Part shown: in pieces, positions 33,275-43,687 of the stretch
Numbering within the stretch: the first letter of the stretch is position 1
How the letters are laid out: each line of letters begins with the position of its first letter
DNA from: Candidatus Williamhamiltonella defendens
GTDB lineage: Bacteria; Pseudomonadota; Gammaproteobacteria; Enterobacterales; Enterobacteriaceae
DNA length: 64,000 bases
Reading direction: 5' to 3'
NCBI RefSeq assembly: GCF_900699045.1
Contig: NZ_CAADHL010000002.1
Span: forward strand, 248,001-312,000
Program-made: the position numbers and the translations under genes
Notes under the pieces: generated by a model
Database searches by the model: none
What the model saw: only the letters and a program-made list of their open reading frames with translations
Told to the model about the DNA's origin: nothing

Positions 33275-34678
33275 ATGGCCACTAAAAAATCACAGACAAT
33301 AATGCTAAAAGATCAGCAGATAGAAATGCTAAAATTGCCCCCCCATTCTATAGAAGCTGAGCAGTCTGTGCTCGGGGGGCTGATGTTAGATAACGAACGT
33401 TGGGATAACGTTTCTGAACGTGTAGGCCACATCGATTTTTTTAGTTTGCCTCATCGTAGGATCTTTATAGCAATGCAACGTCTCATTCAAAAAAATGCGC
33501 CAATTGATTTGGTGACTTTGTCCGATGCGTTAGAACAAAAGGGAGATTTAGAAAAAGTAGGAGGATTCGCCTATTTAGCCGAATTAGCTAAAAATATCCC
33601 TAGTACCGCTAATATTTCTGCTTATGCCGATATTGTGAGAGAGAGAGCCATCGTTCGTGAAATACTTTCAGTAACACATGAAATTGCGGATGCCTGCTAT
33701 GAACCTCAAGGCCTCAGCAGTACAGATTTACTCGATTTTGCGGAATCTAGGGTATTTAAAATTGCTGATCACCGACAAAGTCAAAATGACGGGCCAAAGA
33801 AGATTGATGGTGTTTTAACAGAGACAGTTAACCGTATTGAACATCTTGTTCGTCATCCACATAATGGCGTGACCGGCGTATCAACAGGATATCAGGATCT
33901 CGATGAAAAAACATTAGGATTACAAAAATCCGATCTCATTATTGTGGCAGCGCGCCCTTCTATGGGGAAAACTACATTTGCCATGAATATCTGTGAAAAT
34001 GCACTCATGACACAAGAAAAGCCCGTTTTGATTTTTAGTTTAGAAATGCCTGCTCATCAGTTAATGATACGTATGCTCTCATCTTTTTCTCGTATTGATC
34101 AGACCCGTATGCGTACCGGTAAATTAAAAGATGGTGATTGGGCTCGTATCAGCAGTGCGATCGGAATGCTATTAGAAAAAGGGAATATGTATATTGATGA
34201 TTCTTCTGCTTTGAGCCCTACAGAGATTCGTTCTCGTGCGCGGCGAATTTTTCGTGAAAACGATGGTTTAAGCCTTATTATGATTGATTATCTTCAATTA
34301 ATGCGTGTCCCGGCTTTAGCGGAGAATCGAACATTGGAGATTTCAGAAATATCCCGCTCTCTAAAAGCATTAGCCAAAGAATTACAGGTTCCTGTGATGG
34401 CGTTATCGCAGCTCAATAGGGGGTTGGAACAACGAGCAGAAAAACGGCCTGTCAATTCTGATCTGAGAGAATCAGGATCAATCGAACAGGATGCCGATTT
34501 AATTATGTTTATTTATCGTGATGAGGTTTATAACGAAAATAGCGAAATGAAAGGCATAGCTGAAATTATTTTAGGTAAACACCGAAATGGCCCGATAGGC
34601 TCTATACGTCTGACATTTAGTGGTCAGTTCTCTCGATTTGATAATTATACGGGCACTCAATACGATGATTATATTTAA
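33275..34678 (+). CDS. dnaB: Replicative DNA helicase
   Basis: Hexameric helicase that opens DNA at the fork and recruits DnaG. N-terminal domain PPHSIEAEQSVLGGLMLDNE, linker, then the RecA-like domain with Walker A ARPSMGKTT, Walker B LIMIDYLQLM and the SGSIEQDADLIMFIYRDEVY region. About 467 residues (E. coli 471). I chose ATG 33275 (MATKKSQ) since the 20 codons upstream in frame have no counterpart. alr follows after 18 bases, as in E. coli. Confidence 0.97.
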   Translation: MATKKSQTIMLKDQQIEMLKLPPHSIEAEQSVLGGLMLDNERWDNVSERVGHIDFFSLPHRRIFIAMQRLIQKNAPIDLVTLSDALEQKGDLEKVGGFAYLAELAKNIPSTANISAYADIVRERAIVREILSVTHEIADACYEPQGLSSTDLLDFAESRVFKIADHRQSQNDGPKKIDGVLTETVNRIEHLVRHPHNGVTGVSTGYQDLDEKTLGLQKSDLIIVAARPSMGKTTFAMNICENALMTQEKPVLIFSLEMPAHQLMIRMLSSFSRIDQTRMRTGKLKDGDWARISSAIGMLLEKGNMYIDDSSALSPTEIRSRARRIFRENDGLSLIMIDYLQLMRVPALAENRTLEISEISRSLKALAKELQVPVMALSQLNRGLEQRAEKRPVNSDLRESGSIEQDADLIMFIYRDEVYNENSEMKGIAEIILGKHRNGPIGSIRLTFSGQFSRFDNYTGTQYDDYI

Positions 34679-34696
34679 TAAAATACAAGGTGCTCA

Positions 34697-35773
34697 ATGA
34701 AAGGTGCCACCGCGATCATTAACCTTAACTCTCTTCGACATAATCTTGAAAAAATTCACCAATTCGCCCCGAAAAGCTGTTTAATGCCTGTCGTAAAAGC
34801 TAATGCTTATGGTCACGGATTACTAACAGTGGCGCAGACACTTAAAAACGCAGATTATTTTTCTGTCGCTCGTATAGAAGAGGCCTTAACACTGCGTTCG
34901 GGTGGAATCATCAAGCCTATCTTGTTGTTAGAAGGTTTTTTTTCTTTAGAAGATTTAGCTGTATTGCAAGTGAATCATATTGAAACGGTGATACACAATT
35001 TTGAACAGCTGGTAGCGTTAGAAAAAGTGCGTCTACCTGAACCTATCCGAGTTTGGATGAAAATAGATACTGGCATGCACCGTTTAGGTGTACGTCTTGA
35101 GCAAGCAGCAGCTTTTTATCAGCGGTTACAAAATTGTCCTAATGTAGCCAAACCCATTCATATCATCACCCATCTTTCTAACGTGCATCCTCATTATCCT
35201 ATTGTAAAAGACCAGCAAATTCGTTCTTTTGATGCGTTTGTTCAAGGCAAACCAGGGCAAAAATCGATTGCGGCTTCCGGGGCTATTTTGCTTTGCCCTC
35301 AATCACATCGAGATGTTGTACGCCCTGGTATTGCACTTTATGGGATTTCTCCTTTTGAACATTTTGTTGGTCGTGATTATGGCTTATTGCCGGTGATGAC
35401 TTTGCAATCCCCTTTAATTGCAGTGCGTGAGCATAAGTCAGGGGAAACCGTAGGTTACGCAGGGGAATGGATCAGTAAAACTGACACTTTCTTGGGTGTG
35501 TTGGCGATTGGCTATGGCGATGGTTACCCACAAAGTGCTCCTACAGGCACGCCCGTATGGATCAATGGTCGTCAAGTGCCTATTGTGGGTCAAGTGTCGA
35601 TGGATATGATTTCAGTCGATTTAGGCAGGGATGCGACTGATAAGGTGGGGGATAGGGCTGTACTGTGGGGCGATCAGTTGTCGTTAGAAAAAGTAGCGTC
35701 TTATATCGGATACAGTACTTATGAGTTGATGGGCAAACTGACAGGTCGTGTCGCAATCAGCTACGTAAATTAA
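34697..35773 (+). CDS. alr: Alanine racemase, PLP-dependent
   Basis: Makes D-alanine for peptidoglycan. The PLP lysine is K34 in VVKANAYGHG; the opposing catalytic tyrosine is in TVGYAGEW; GYGDGYPQ and GQVSMDMISVDLG are conserved. 358 residues (E. coli Alr 359). The pair dnaB-alr is conserved. It supplies the substrate for the wall targets of PBP2 and PBP5 encoded nearby and depends on PLP from PdxH. Confidence 0.97.
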   Translation: MKGATAIINLNSLRHNLEKIHQFAPKSCLMPVVKANAYGHGLLTVAQTLKNADYFSVARIEEALTLRSGGIIKPILLLEGFFSLEDLAVLQVNHIETVIHNFEQLVALEKVRLPEPIRVWMKIDTGMHRLGVRLEQAAAFYQRLQNCPNVAKPIHIITHLSNVHPHYPIVKDQQIRSFDAFVQGKPGQKSIAASGAILLCPQSHRDVVRPGIALYGISPFEHFVGRDYGLLPVMTLQSPLIAVREHKSGETVGYAGEWISKTDTFLGVLAIGYGDGYPQSAPTGTPVWINGRQVPIVGQVSMDMISVDLGRDATDKVGDRAVLWGDQLSLEKVASYIGYSTYELMGKLTGRVAISYVN

Positions 35774-35919
35774 TGTAAGAATATCTATTTCTTTGCAATG
35801 TTAACCAAAATTCATCTGGCCAGCAGGCCATGAATTGTTACAATCCCTCCCAAATTTGATTTTATCTCTCTATATTTTTAGAGCTAAGAAGTTTTTTATA
35901 CATTATTTTTGAGATTAAA

Positions 35920-37410
35920 ATGCTTGAAAAAAATATCAGAAAGACGGTAACTCATCGACCAAAAAAGTTACAAAAGGCACTAAAATCGCGTCACTTGGCG
36001 ATGATTGCGGTGGGTGGATCTATTGGAACAGGCCTTTTCATTGCTTCTGGCGCAACGATTTCTCAAGCAGGACCAGGTGGAGCCTTACTCTCTTATTTCT
36101 TAATTGGTTTAATGGTCTATTTTTTAATGACCAGTTTAGGAGAACTGGCGGCCTTTATGCCTGTTTCTGGTTCATTTGCAACCTATGGTGCAAAATATGT
36201 TGAAGAAGGTTTTGGTTTTGCTCTCGGATGGAATTATTGGTACAACTGGGCGGTGACCATTGCCGTTGATTTAGTGGCCTCTCAATTGGTGATGCATTAT
36301 TGGTTTCCTGATACCCCAGGTTGGATTTGGAGCGCTTTATTTCTCGCGCTTATTTTCATGTTGAATTATCTTTCTGTGAAAGGGTTTGCTGAATCTGAAT
36401 ATTGGTTTTCCTTGATTAAAGTCACTACCGTAATTGTATTTATTATTCTTGGTTTGTTGATGATATTAGGCGTTCTTAAAGGCAACAAAGTCATAGGATG
36501 GGATAATTGGATTCTAGGAGAAGCGCCTTTTGTGGGGGGGGTTTCAGCTATGATTGGGGTGGCTATGATCGTGGGGTTTTCTTTTCAGGGCACTGAATTA
36601 GTGGGTGTCGCCGCAGGTGAATCTCAGGAGCCGGCTAAAAATATTCCCTGTGCCATCCGTAAAGTGTTTTGGCGAATTTTACTTTTTTACATCCTTGCCA
36701 TTCTTATCATCAGTCTGATCATTCCTTATACTGATCCCCATTTATTACACAATGACGTTAAAGACATTAGTGTCAGCCCATTTACTTTAGTTTTTCAAAA
36801 TACAGGTTTATTATCTGCTGCGGCCCTAATGAATGCCGTGATTCTCACAGCCGTTTTATCTGCGGGTAACTCGGGGATGTATGCCGCGACACGCATGCTG
36901 TTTACCTTGGCAAGTGAAGGAAAAGCCCCCAAAATTTTTGCGCGATTATCTGATAATGGTGTTCCTCGTCATGCGCTTTGTGCCACCACTGTAGTTTCTG
37001 CTCTATGTTTTTTAAGTTCAATGTTTAGAAATCAAACTGTCTATTTGTGGTTATTAAATACGTCAGGAATGACCGGATTTATCGCTTGGCTCGGTATTGC
37101 CATCAGTCATTATCGTTTTAGAAAAGGATATGTTTTTCAAAATCGCTCTTTAAATGCATTACCTTACCAGTCGAGCTTTTTCCCATGGGGGCCCATCTTT
37201 GCTTTTTTTGTGTGTTTGATGATTACACTCGGTCAGAACTATAAGGCTTTTTTGGCAGATAGCATCGATTGGTATTCGGTGACCGCGACTTATATTGGCT
37301 TGCCTTTATTTTTTGCCATATGGTGTGGATATAAACTTTTACATGGCACAAAGTTTGTTCAATATTCAGAGATGCAATTTCCACAATGGCAAGACGATCA
37401 AAAGATCTGA
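35920..37410 (+). CDS. lysP: Lysine-specific permease
   Basis: APC-family proton-coupled lysine importer with twelve membrane segments. The APC motif GGSIGTGLFIASGATISQAG begins TM1 and the GFSFQGTELVGVAAGE motif marks TM6. The protein aligns along its full length with E. coli LysP (496 against 489 residues), including the C-terminal FVQYSEMQFPQ. Retention alongside dapF suggests lysine supply matters to the cell. No lysine riboswitch is recognisable in the 146-base leader. Confidence 0.94.
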   Translation: MLEKNIRKTVTHRPKKLQKALKSRHLAMIAVGGSIGTGLFIASGATISQAGPGGALLSYFLIGLMVYFLMTSLGELAAFMPVSGSFATYGAKYVEEGFGFALGWNYWYNWAVTIAVDLVASQLVMHYWFPDTPGWIWSALFLALIFMLNYLSVKGFAESEYWFSLIKVTTVIVFIILGLLMILGVLKGNKVIGWDNWILGEAPFVGGVSAMIGVAMIVGFSFQGTELVGVAAGESQEPAKNIPCAIRKVFWRILLFYILAILIISLIIPYTDPHLLHNDVKDISVSPFTLVFQNTGLLSAAALMNAVILTAVLSAGNSGMYAATRMLFTLASEGKAPKIFARLSDNGVPRHALCATTVVSALCFLSSMFRNQTVYLWLLNTSGMTGFIAWLGIAISHYRFRKGYVFQNRSLNALPYQSSFFPWGPIFAFFVCLMITLGQNYKAFLADSIDWYSVTATYIGLPLFFAIWCGYKLLHGTKFVQYSEMQFPQWQDDQKI

Positions 37411-37488
37411 CACAGATTTTAAAAAAATCTTATCATCTTTAACGCATTTTTGAGATGAAATATCAGATAAGGTTTTTAGAAGAAAAAT

Positions 37489-38764
37489 ATGTCACCCACT
37501 CTGGTAGGCATTCACCAAAAAGCCAGTAATAACCGTATATAACTCAGAAAAACATTGCAAGTCGTGATCATAGGGTTGGCCTATCTTTAATCCATGACCA
37601 TTTTCGATACCTTTGGTATCGTCTCATCCTTGATACAGGAGCATGTGCCTAGATCTTATATTATTTCGTTAATTACTATCTTTTTTACTGCCATAGGTAT
37701 GGAAAGATGGTTAAACGTTTTCCTTATGCGGGATCGGCTTATACTAGCGAAAATTTATCTTGCAGCGATTTTCTCTCATGTACCACTTGGATATTCGTTG
37801 CAGGATTAACTTTTTCACTACTCTGCTCAATCTTCGCGGTATTAACGTCATCGCCAACATGAACAGTCTTATTGTATTCATTCAGATCGTTCTAGCGCTG
37901 ATTTTTTGGATTATTGATGAATAAAATTTATCAGGTGGAAGAAGAAGTCACCTTAATCAGCACTCGTCCTTTTTATTCAGATACGTTTTGTTTGATACCA
38001 TGATCACAGGTGCCACTATATTATGCTTTTTTCTTTATTTTGATGCCATGAGCTCTTTATCTGAAGAAACGAAAGATGTTATTTCAGTGATCTCTCAAGC
38101 CATTTTTCTAACGATCATGACAGGTAGACTTATTTTTATTTTTGTGGCTTATGTTTATAATTTTATTTCCCTGGTGTGTCACGTTTTATCAATCTTAATG
38201 CCTTTCAACCAGATATTATGTTGTTTGTGACTGGGAAATTATTCTAATCCATCATTTTATGTTTTTCTTGTGTGACTGTTTTAGCATTAGGAATGGCTGC
38301 TCAAGAGGGGTTTCACGTTTACTTTATGTGATAGGACGCGATGGGTGTTTTCCAACAAAATTTTTGGCTACGTGCATCCAAAATGGCGATGCTCCGATTC
38401 TTAACATGGTATTCGTTAATATTGTTGCGTTATCTGCCGTTACTTTTGATTTGGTTACGGCCACCGTATTAATTAATCTTGGTGTCTTGATTGCTTATAC
38501 CTTTGTCAATTTATGGATAATTTTCAGTTTTATTATCATGAAAAGCGCTATAGAGGTATATTTAATCTTTAGCATTATCTTATTTTACCTGGATTAGTGG
38601 TCACGACTGTCACTATGTTATGGATTAATCTTGAAAGCAGCTCTATAAAGTTAGGTTTTATATGAGCGGCTCTCGGCTTGTTCTATTTGGCATGGAAAAC
38701 GCGTTTATTCAAAAAAAATATTAGAAAATTTATTGTTGTTTTTTTATGTTTTAAGATTGATTAA
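37489..38764 (+). pseudogene. plaP: Putrescine permease (PlaP/PuuP type), disrupted
   Basis: Broken APC transporter. Readable pieces in order: LRKTLQVVIIGLAYL, a TAA, MTIFDTFGIVS, a second stretch around [74 protein letters not shown], and a C-terminal LESSSIKLGF...GLFYLAW. They follow the E. coli PlaP (YeeF) sequence closely, slightly better than PuuP ([15 protein letters not shown]). At least three stops and several frameshifts separate them. The gene is placed between lysP and rnhA. PuuP remains an alternative identity. Confidence 0.85.
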
Positions 38765-38815
38765 ACAGAGAAATAAGCGAAAAAGAAACGGATTAACGAT
38801 TACTTTCTCTTTTTT

Positions 38816-39280
38816 CTAACATGAGCCCTGATAACCCCGATCTTCTTGAGTGGGCGAACTTGCGGCTAAACGAGCGAGCTTATCACAGCGCGCGTTCTCT
38901 GGATGACCCGCATGACCTTTTACCCATTGCCAATTTATTTGATGCTTTTGAATCTCGGCATCCAATGCTTTCCATAGATCAATATTTTTGACATCTTTAC
39001 GCTCACTCGTTTTCCATCCGCGTTTTTTCCAATGAACGGCCCATTGGGTGATCCCTTGACGAACATACTGACTATCCGTAAAAAGTGTCACTGTGCAGGG
39101 AGATTTTAAAGCCTGAAGGGCGACAATGCTGGCCATCAATTCCATTCGATTATTTGTGGTTAGCCGATAACCGTGGCTGAATATTTTTTCATGCTGTTGA
39201 TAACGTAAAATACTAGCGTATCCACCTACGCCCGGATTACCAAGACAGGAGCCATCTGTGAAAATATCTACCTGTTTCAT
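38816..39280 (-). CDS. rnhA: Ribonuclease HI
   Basis: Cuts RNA in RNA-DNA hybrids. The four catalytic carboxylates are visible: D in [13 protein letters not shown] in [10 protein letters not shown] in [11 protein letters not shown] and D in [10 protein letters not shown]. 154 residues from ATG 39280 ([10 protein letters not shown]), against 155 in E. coli; a longer frame upstream overlaps the dnaQ leader and is not used. It is divergent from dnaQ with 59 bases between starts, the E. coli arrangement. Confidence 0.97.
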   Translation of the reverse strand: MKQVDIFTDGSCLGNPGVGGYASILRYQQHEKIFSHGYRLTTNNRMELMASIVALQALKSPCTVTLFTDSQYVRQGITQWAVHWKKRGWKTSERKDVKNIDLWKALDAEIQKHQINWQWVKGHAGHPENARCDKLARLAASSPTQEDRGYQGSC

Positions 39281-39339
39281 TATGTGTGATAAAATTGTAT
39301 AAAATTTTTTTTGCACAAATTCTTCCTGAGAACACGCCC

Positions 39340-40065
39340 ATGACCCGACAAATTGTTTTGGATACTGAAACTACCGGACTTAATAAAACAGGCCCGCATT
39401 ATGAGGGCCACAATATTATCGAGATTGGGGCAGTTGAAGTTATTAACCGCCGTCTTACAGGTAAGACTTTTCATACATATGTGAAGCCTAACCGTCAGGT
39501 GGATCCAGTAGCCTATCAAATTCATGGTATTAGTGATAAATTTTTATTGGATAAACCGCGCTTTTCTGAAATTTTCGCTCGATTTTTTGAATTTATACGG
39601 GATTCTGAATTAATTATCCATAATGCCGCTTTTGATATTGGTTTTATGGATTATGAATTTTCTGCGCTCCCGCAAAATATCCCGAAAACAAACACTTTTT
39701 GTACAGTTACCGATACTTTAGCACTCGCTCGCCGTTTATTTCCTGGTAAACGCAATAATTTAGATGCTTTATGCGATCGTTATCAGATAGATAATAGCAA
39801 ACGTACTTTACACGGGGCATTGCTTGATGCACAAATTTTAGCAGAAGTGTATTTAGCCATGACCGGCGGGCAAACGTTATTTTCTTTTTTAGAGGAAACA
39901 GACGAGACAGACATTCGTAACATGAGAGTGCATCCAAATCGGCTCAAAACTTCATCTCAATTAAAGATCATTTACGCTAGCTGTGATGAGCTTGATGAGC
40001 ATCAAGCTAGCTTGGATCGCTTAGAAAAGAAAGCAGGCTCTTGCATATGGCGATCTGCCACCTAA
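39340..40065 (+). CDS. dnaQ: DNA polymerase III epsilon subunit (proofreading exonuclease)
   Basis: 3'-5' proofreading exonuclease of the replicase. Exo I motif LDTETTGLN, Exo [14 protein letters not shown], Exo [19 protein letters not shown]. The C-terminal polymerase-alpha-binding tail ends [12 protein letters not shown]. About 241 residues from ATG 39340 ([11 protein letters not shown]); E. coli has 243. The frame is open 18 codons further upstream, but that stretch lies in the rnhA promoter. The next gene is tRNA-Asp, matching rnhA/dnaQ-aspV in E. coli. Confidence 0.96.
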   Translation: MTRQIVLDTETTGLNKTGPHYEGHNIIEIGAVEVINRRLTGKTFHTYVKPNRQVDPVAYQIHGISDKFLLDKPRFSEIFARFFEFIRDSELIIHNAAFDIGFMDYEFSALPQNIPKTNTFCTVTDTLALARRLFPGKRNNLDALCDRYQIDNSKRTLHGALLDAQILAEVYLAMTGGQTLFSFLEETDETDIRNMRVHPNRLKTSSQLKIIYASCDELDEHQASLDRLEKKAGSCIWRSAT

Positions 40066-40126
40066 CAGAAGAATCAGTAGTCTGTCTCTCTATTTACAAA
40101 AGAAAGCCAATAAATTCAAAAAACAG

Positions 40127-40155
40127 TTGACCTTATTAAGGTGCAACCGTATCAT
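40127..40155 (+). promoter_or_regulatory. Promoter of tRNA-Asp
   Basis: TTGACC (40127-40132), a 17-base spacer and TATCAT (40150-40155), followed by the G+C-rich stretch GCGCCCG that is typical of stringently controlled stable-RNA promoters. The tRNA begins about 30 bases after the -10 element. Confidence 0.8.
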
Positions 40156-40184
40156 CGCGCCCGTTCTAAACCAAAATACATTTT

Positions 40185-40261
40185 GGTGCGGTAGTTCAGT
40201 TGGTTAGAATACCGGCCTGTCACGCCGGGGGTCGCGGGTTCAAATCCCGTCCGCACCGCCA
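40185..40261 (+). tRNA. aspV: tRNA-Asp (GTC)
   Basis: 77 bases including an encoded CCA. Acceptor GGTGCGG pairs with CCGCACC (40251-40257); anticodon stem CCGGC/GCCGG encloses loop CTGTCAC with anticodon GTC at 40219-40221. T-arm GCGGGTTCAAATCCCGT. It matches E. coli aspV, which likewise lies just after dnaQ. Confidence 0.97.
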
Positions 40262-40529
40262 TTTCTTAGATCAATCTACATGAAGATGGGGTTCCCATAC
40301 CCGCTTCGTTCTCCTATTTTTTCCGTTAGGCAAATCCTTCAGATCGTCTTTATGAGAATGATTCTAATCATGATCATCAGAATTCTTTATAAATATTTAA
40401 AAAAAGTCTATGCAGTAAGATATCGAGCTCTCGCTCTAAACGAAATGTCTAGGTTAATGATACTTATTAGGTTAACGTCTGACATCATGTCAAAAATCAA
40501 ACAGACGAAAGGATGAGAGAAACGGGAAA

Positions 40530-40605
40530 TGGTGCTGATAGGCAGATTCGAACTGCCGACCTCACCCTTACCAAGGGTGTGCTCTACCTGCTGAGCTATA
40601 TCAAC
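40530..40605 (-). tRNA. thrT: tRNA-Thr (GGT)
   Basis: 76 bases with encoded CCA. Acceptor GTTGATA pairs with TATCAGC through one wobble pair; anticodon GGT complements 40570-40572. Last gene of the four-tRNA cluster. In E. coli tufB follows thrT directly, but the 268 bases between this gene and tRNA-Asp contain no elongation factor sequence. Confidence 0.97.
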
Positions 40606-40614
40606 ACAATTCGT

Positions 40615-40689
40615 TGGAGCGGGCAGTGGGAATCGAACCCACATTATCAGCTTGGAAGGCTGAGGTAATAACCATTATACGATGCCCGC
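40615..40689 (-). tRNA. glyT: tRNA-Gly (TCC)
   Basis: 75 bases with CCA. Acceptor GCGGGCA/TGCCCGC and anticodon loop CTTCCAA, with anticodon TCC. Nearly identical to E. coli glyT. It is separated from thrT by 9 bases, so the two are surely cut from one transcript. Confidence 0.97.
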
Positions 40690-40736
40690 ATGACGGAACT
40701 CGGTATAGAAAGTTTTGTGTGCAGTAAGACTGAATA

Positions 40737-40821
40737 TGGTGGTGGGAGAAGGATTCGAACCTTCGAAGTCGATGACGACAGATTTACAGTCTGCTCCCTT
40801 TAACCACTCGGGAATCCCACC
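40737..40821 (-). tRNA. tyrU: tRNA-Tyr (GTA)
   Basis: 85 bases with a long variable arm as expected for tRNA-Tyr of bacteria. Acceptor GGTGGGA/TCCCACC, anticodon loop CTGTAAA with GTA, T-arm GAAGGTTCGAATCCTTC. Closely matches E. coli tyrU and is charged by TyrS (25.6 kb). Confidence 0.97.
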
Positions 40822-40871
40822 AAAGTATTAAAAATAATAAAAACGCCTAACATGGTATATCAGGTTATTTA

Positions 40872-40947
<76 letters not shown>

Positions 40948-40959
40948 TTAGTTGGGCGC

Positions 40960-40988
40960 ATTTTAGGGAGTGAAAGCCTTCTATGCAA
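40960..40988 (-). promoter_or_regulatory. Promoter of the thrU-tyrU-glyT-thrT operon
   Basis: On the minus strand TTGCAT (40988-40983), a 17-base spacer and TAAAAT (40965-40960), followed by a GCGCCC discriminator just before thrU. The strength and discriminator fit a stable-RNA promoter. Confidence 0.75.
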
Positions 40989-41368
40989 CAAAAAAATTAA
41001 GTTTATTCAATTTAAATTCAAAATATTTTTCTATGGTATCCTATTTTATATTTATTTATGTTGCAAAAATCCCTATTTGCACTAGGAAAAGAGGATAAAA
41101 TATAAGTAAATATGGATTTCTTACACTTAAAACCTCTTTATGAATTATAAAAAATACTATTTTACCGCGCACCTTTTATGAACGTGGTACTTTGAAAGCA
41201 TCAACCCAAATATATCACGACACCAAGAATTGGCATCAAAAAAGCCTTAAACAAATTATGGCGATTTAAAATCATATAAAACCATATATTTATAAATAAT
41301 AAACACTCTATTTATATTGAAAATTTTTTATACATCACACTATCGTCATTTACTCAGAGGATCTCTCC
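40989..41368. other. A+T-rich spacer between the tRNA operon and purM
   Basis: No gene seen. The spacer should carry the purM promoter. No copy of the PurR operator (ACGCAAACGTTTGCGT type) is recognisable, although enteric purMN is normally under PurR. Confidence 0.5.
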
Positions 41369-42436
41369 GTGACCGATCATGTTTTTCTAAATTATAAAGA
41401 TGCTGGCGTTGACATTCATGCCGGCTATCGCCTGGTTGATCGTATTAAAAAAGTAGTGAAACAAACCCACCGACCCGAAGTTATAGGAGGATTAGGAGGA
41501 TTCGGCGCACTTTGTTCGTTGCCACAAAAATACCGTGAGCCCATTTTGGTGTCAGGGACTGACGGCGTGGGCACTAAGTTACGTTTGGCCATTGATTTAA
41601 AACGTCATGAAACTATCGGTATCGATTTGGTCGCTATGTGTGTCAATGATTTGATCGTTCAAGGAGCTGAACCGCTGTTTTTTCTGGATTATTTTGCAAC
41701 AGGTCAGATGGATGTTGAAACTGCAGCCTGTGTTATTGCAGGTATTGCTGAAGGCTGTCAACAGGCAGGCTGTGCGTTAGTCGGAGGAGAAACCGCTGAG
41801 ATGCCGGGTATGTATCAAGATAAAGATTATGATCTGGCTGGTTTTTGTGTGGGTGTTGTCGAAAAATCCAAACTGATCAATGGCCATCAAAACGTAAAAT
41901 CCGGAGACACTTTGCTGGCATTGGCTTCCAGTGGTTTACATTCTAACGGGTACTCTTTAGTACGTCAGGTTTTGAATTTGAGCAAAACAGATCCTGAAAC
42001 ATGGATGTTAAATGGAAAAAGTTTGGCCGATTATTTATTAAAGCCGACAAGAATTTACGTTAAATCTATTCTTACGCTAATAGAAACGAAAAACGTGGAC
42101 ATTCATGCTATTGCTCACCTAACTGGAGGAGGATTTTTTGAAAATATCCCCCGAGTCTTGCCTAAAAATACTTGTGTTCTGATTGAAGAATCCAGCTGGC
42201 AATGGCCCTGTATTTTTGATTGGTTACAAAAAACAGGAAATATCAATAAGCAAGAAATGTATCGTACCTTTAATTGTGGCGTCGGCATGATCATAGTTTT
42301 GCCTGAAGATCAGGCAGATAAAACCCTTGATTTTTTAACCAGTGTCGGTGAAAAAGCTTGGAGAATAGGGAGGGTAGATTCATTAGAAACCAGTTCTGAG
42401 AGAATAATTTTCAAAAAAAACATACTCAATTATTGA
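41369..42436 (+). CDS. purM: Phosphoribosylformylglycinamidine cyclo-ligase (AIR synthetase)
   Basis: ATP-dependent ring closure of FGAM to AIR, the fifth step of purine synthesis. Conserved [43 protein letters not shown] and [16 protein letters not shown]. 355 residues (E. coli 345). It starts at GTG 41369 with a GAGG 8-12 bases upstream. purN follows after 7 bases. Confidence 0.97.
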   Translation: MTDHVFLNYKDAGVDIHAGYRLVDRIKKVVKQTHRPEVIGGLGGFGALCSLPQKYREPILVSGTDGVGTKLRLAIDLKRHETIGIDLVAMCVNDLIVQGAEPLFFLDYFATGQMDVETAACVIAGIAEGCQQAGCALVGGETAEMPGMYQDKDYDLAGFCVGVVEKSKLINGHQNVKSGDTLLALASSGLHSNGYSLVRQVLNLSKTDPETWMLNGKSLADYLLKPTRIYVKSILTLIETKNVDIHAIAHLTGGGFFENIPRVLPKNTCVLIEESSWQWPCIFDWLQKTGNINKQEMYRTFNCGVGMIIVLPEDQADKTLDFLTSVGEKAWRIGRVDSLETSSERIIFKKNILNY

Positions 42437-42443
42437 AATATAA

Positions 42444-43109
42444 ATGATGAAAAACATTCCGTTAAAAAAAAATATAGTGATATTAATCTCAGGCGAAGGG
42501 AGCAACCTACAGGCATTGATAAACGCTCAAAAATCAGGAAAAATACGGGGTAAAATTTGCTTTGTTTTTAGTAATCAACTTAATGCTTATGGATTAGAAC
42601 GAGCAAAAAAAGAAAAAATTCCGATTCAAATTTTAGAAGCAAAAACTCAGCCAGATCACATTGCGTTTGATTTAAATCTCATTCATAAAATTGATTCTTA
42701 TCAACCTGATTTGATTGCGTTAGCCGGTTATATGCGCATTCTTACTCCCACATTTGTTCAATACTATAATGGAAAAATACTGAACATCCATCCTTCTCTG
42801 CTTCCTAAATATCCAGGGTTACACACCCATCAGCGGGTTCTTGCGAACGGTGATAAGGAGCATGGATCTTCAGTACATTTTGTGACTGAAAAGCCAGATG
42901 GAGGCCCTGTGATTTTACAGTCCAGAATATCGGTGTTACCCGATGATTCTGAAAAGACCCTTATTGAACGTATTAAAGTTCAGGAACACCATATTTATCC
43001 AAAAGTGGTCGACTGGTTTATGCAAGGGCGTTTAGAAATGAGGGCAGGGATCGTTTGGTTAGACGGACAACCTCTTACTGAAAAAAAGGATTCAACATGT
43101 ATTCCATAA
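42444..43109 (+). CDS. purN: Phosphoribosylglycinamide formyltransferase 1
   Basis: Transfers formyl from 10-formyl-THF to GAR, the third step of purine synthesis. N-terminal ISGEGSNLQALI, the catalytic Asn-His of LNIHPSLLPKYPGLHTH and the aspartate in PDGGPVIL are intact. 221 residues (E. coli 212); ATG 42447 is an alternative start. In operon with purM, and the dead speG overlaps its 3' end. Confidence 0.96.
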   Translation: MMKNIPLKKNIVILISGEGSNLQALINAQKSGKIRGKICFVFSNQLNAYGLERAKKEKIPIQILEAKTQPDHIAFDLNLIHKIDSYQPDLIALAGYMRILTPTFVQYYNGKILNIHPSLLPKYPGLHTHQRVLANGDKEHGSSVHFVTEKPDGGPVILQSRISVLPDDSEKTLIERIKVQEHHIYPKVVDWFMQGRLEMRAGIVWLDGQPLTEKKDSTCIP

Positions 43110-43612
43110 GTGACATTAGATTACATCCTTTCTTTAGAAAGAGATGATCTTTATTTTGTTCATCAATTAGACAATAACGACAGCGTCATGCGTTACTAGT
43201 TTGAGGAGCCTCATGAAGCCTTTATGGCATTGTCGGATCTGTATGATAAACAGATTCACGATCAAACATAGTGCCGCTTTATTATTAAAAATAACAAGGC
43301 CGAAAATAATCAAATCAAAGTCGGATTAGTGGGATTACTAGAGATAAATCATCTCCATAAACGGTCGGAATTTTTCATTGTTATCGATCCTGCTTATGAG
43401 GGAAAAATTTTTGCAACTATTGCGATGAAATTAGTGATGAAACATGCTTTTCAGTGCTCAAATTATATAAGCTATATCTTATTGTGGATAAAGCTAATCA
43501 AAAAGCTATTCATATTTATGAAAAATTAGTATTTAAAAAAGAAGGAGAATTAAAAGAGGAGTTTTTTGTTAATGGAGAATATCGTACTGCGATCCGTATG
43601 TGTATTTTTTAA
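43097..43612 (+). pseudogene. speG: Spermidine N-acetyltransferase, disrupted
   Basis: Remnant of the GNAT enzyme that acetylates spermidine. Pieces in order: LDNNDSVMRY, TAG, FEEPHEAFMALSDLYDKQIH, TAG, LVGLLEINHLHKRSEFFIVI, DPAYEGKIFATIAMKL, LIVDKANQKAIHIYEKLVFK, GELKEEFFVNGEYRTAIRMC. At least three stops and two frameshifts separate them. Its ATG overlaps the last codons of purN, showing that it was once co-transcribed. Confidence 0.93.
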
Positions 43613-43687
43613 CGGCAGTATTTGGAGTAATACAAAAACAGTCCTAATTTTTTAAACACTCTTATATCATTTAAAATCCTCATTCTT

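Noticed and set aside
35774..35919. Lysine riboswitch in the lysP leader
   Set aside because: The leader is only 146 bases, A+T rich, with one weak hairpin and none of the conserved lysine-aptamer elements recognisable.
40280..40644. Two frames of 78 codons around the tRNA-Thr/tRNA-Gly genes
   Set aside because: They overlap tRNA genes or their flanks and show no coding features.
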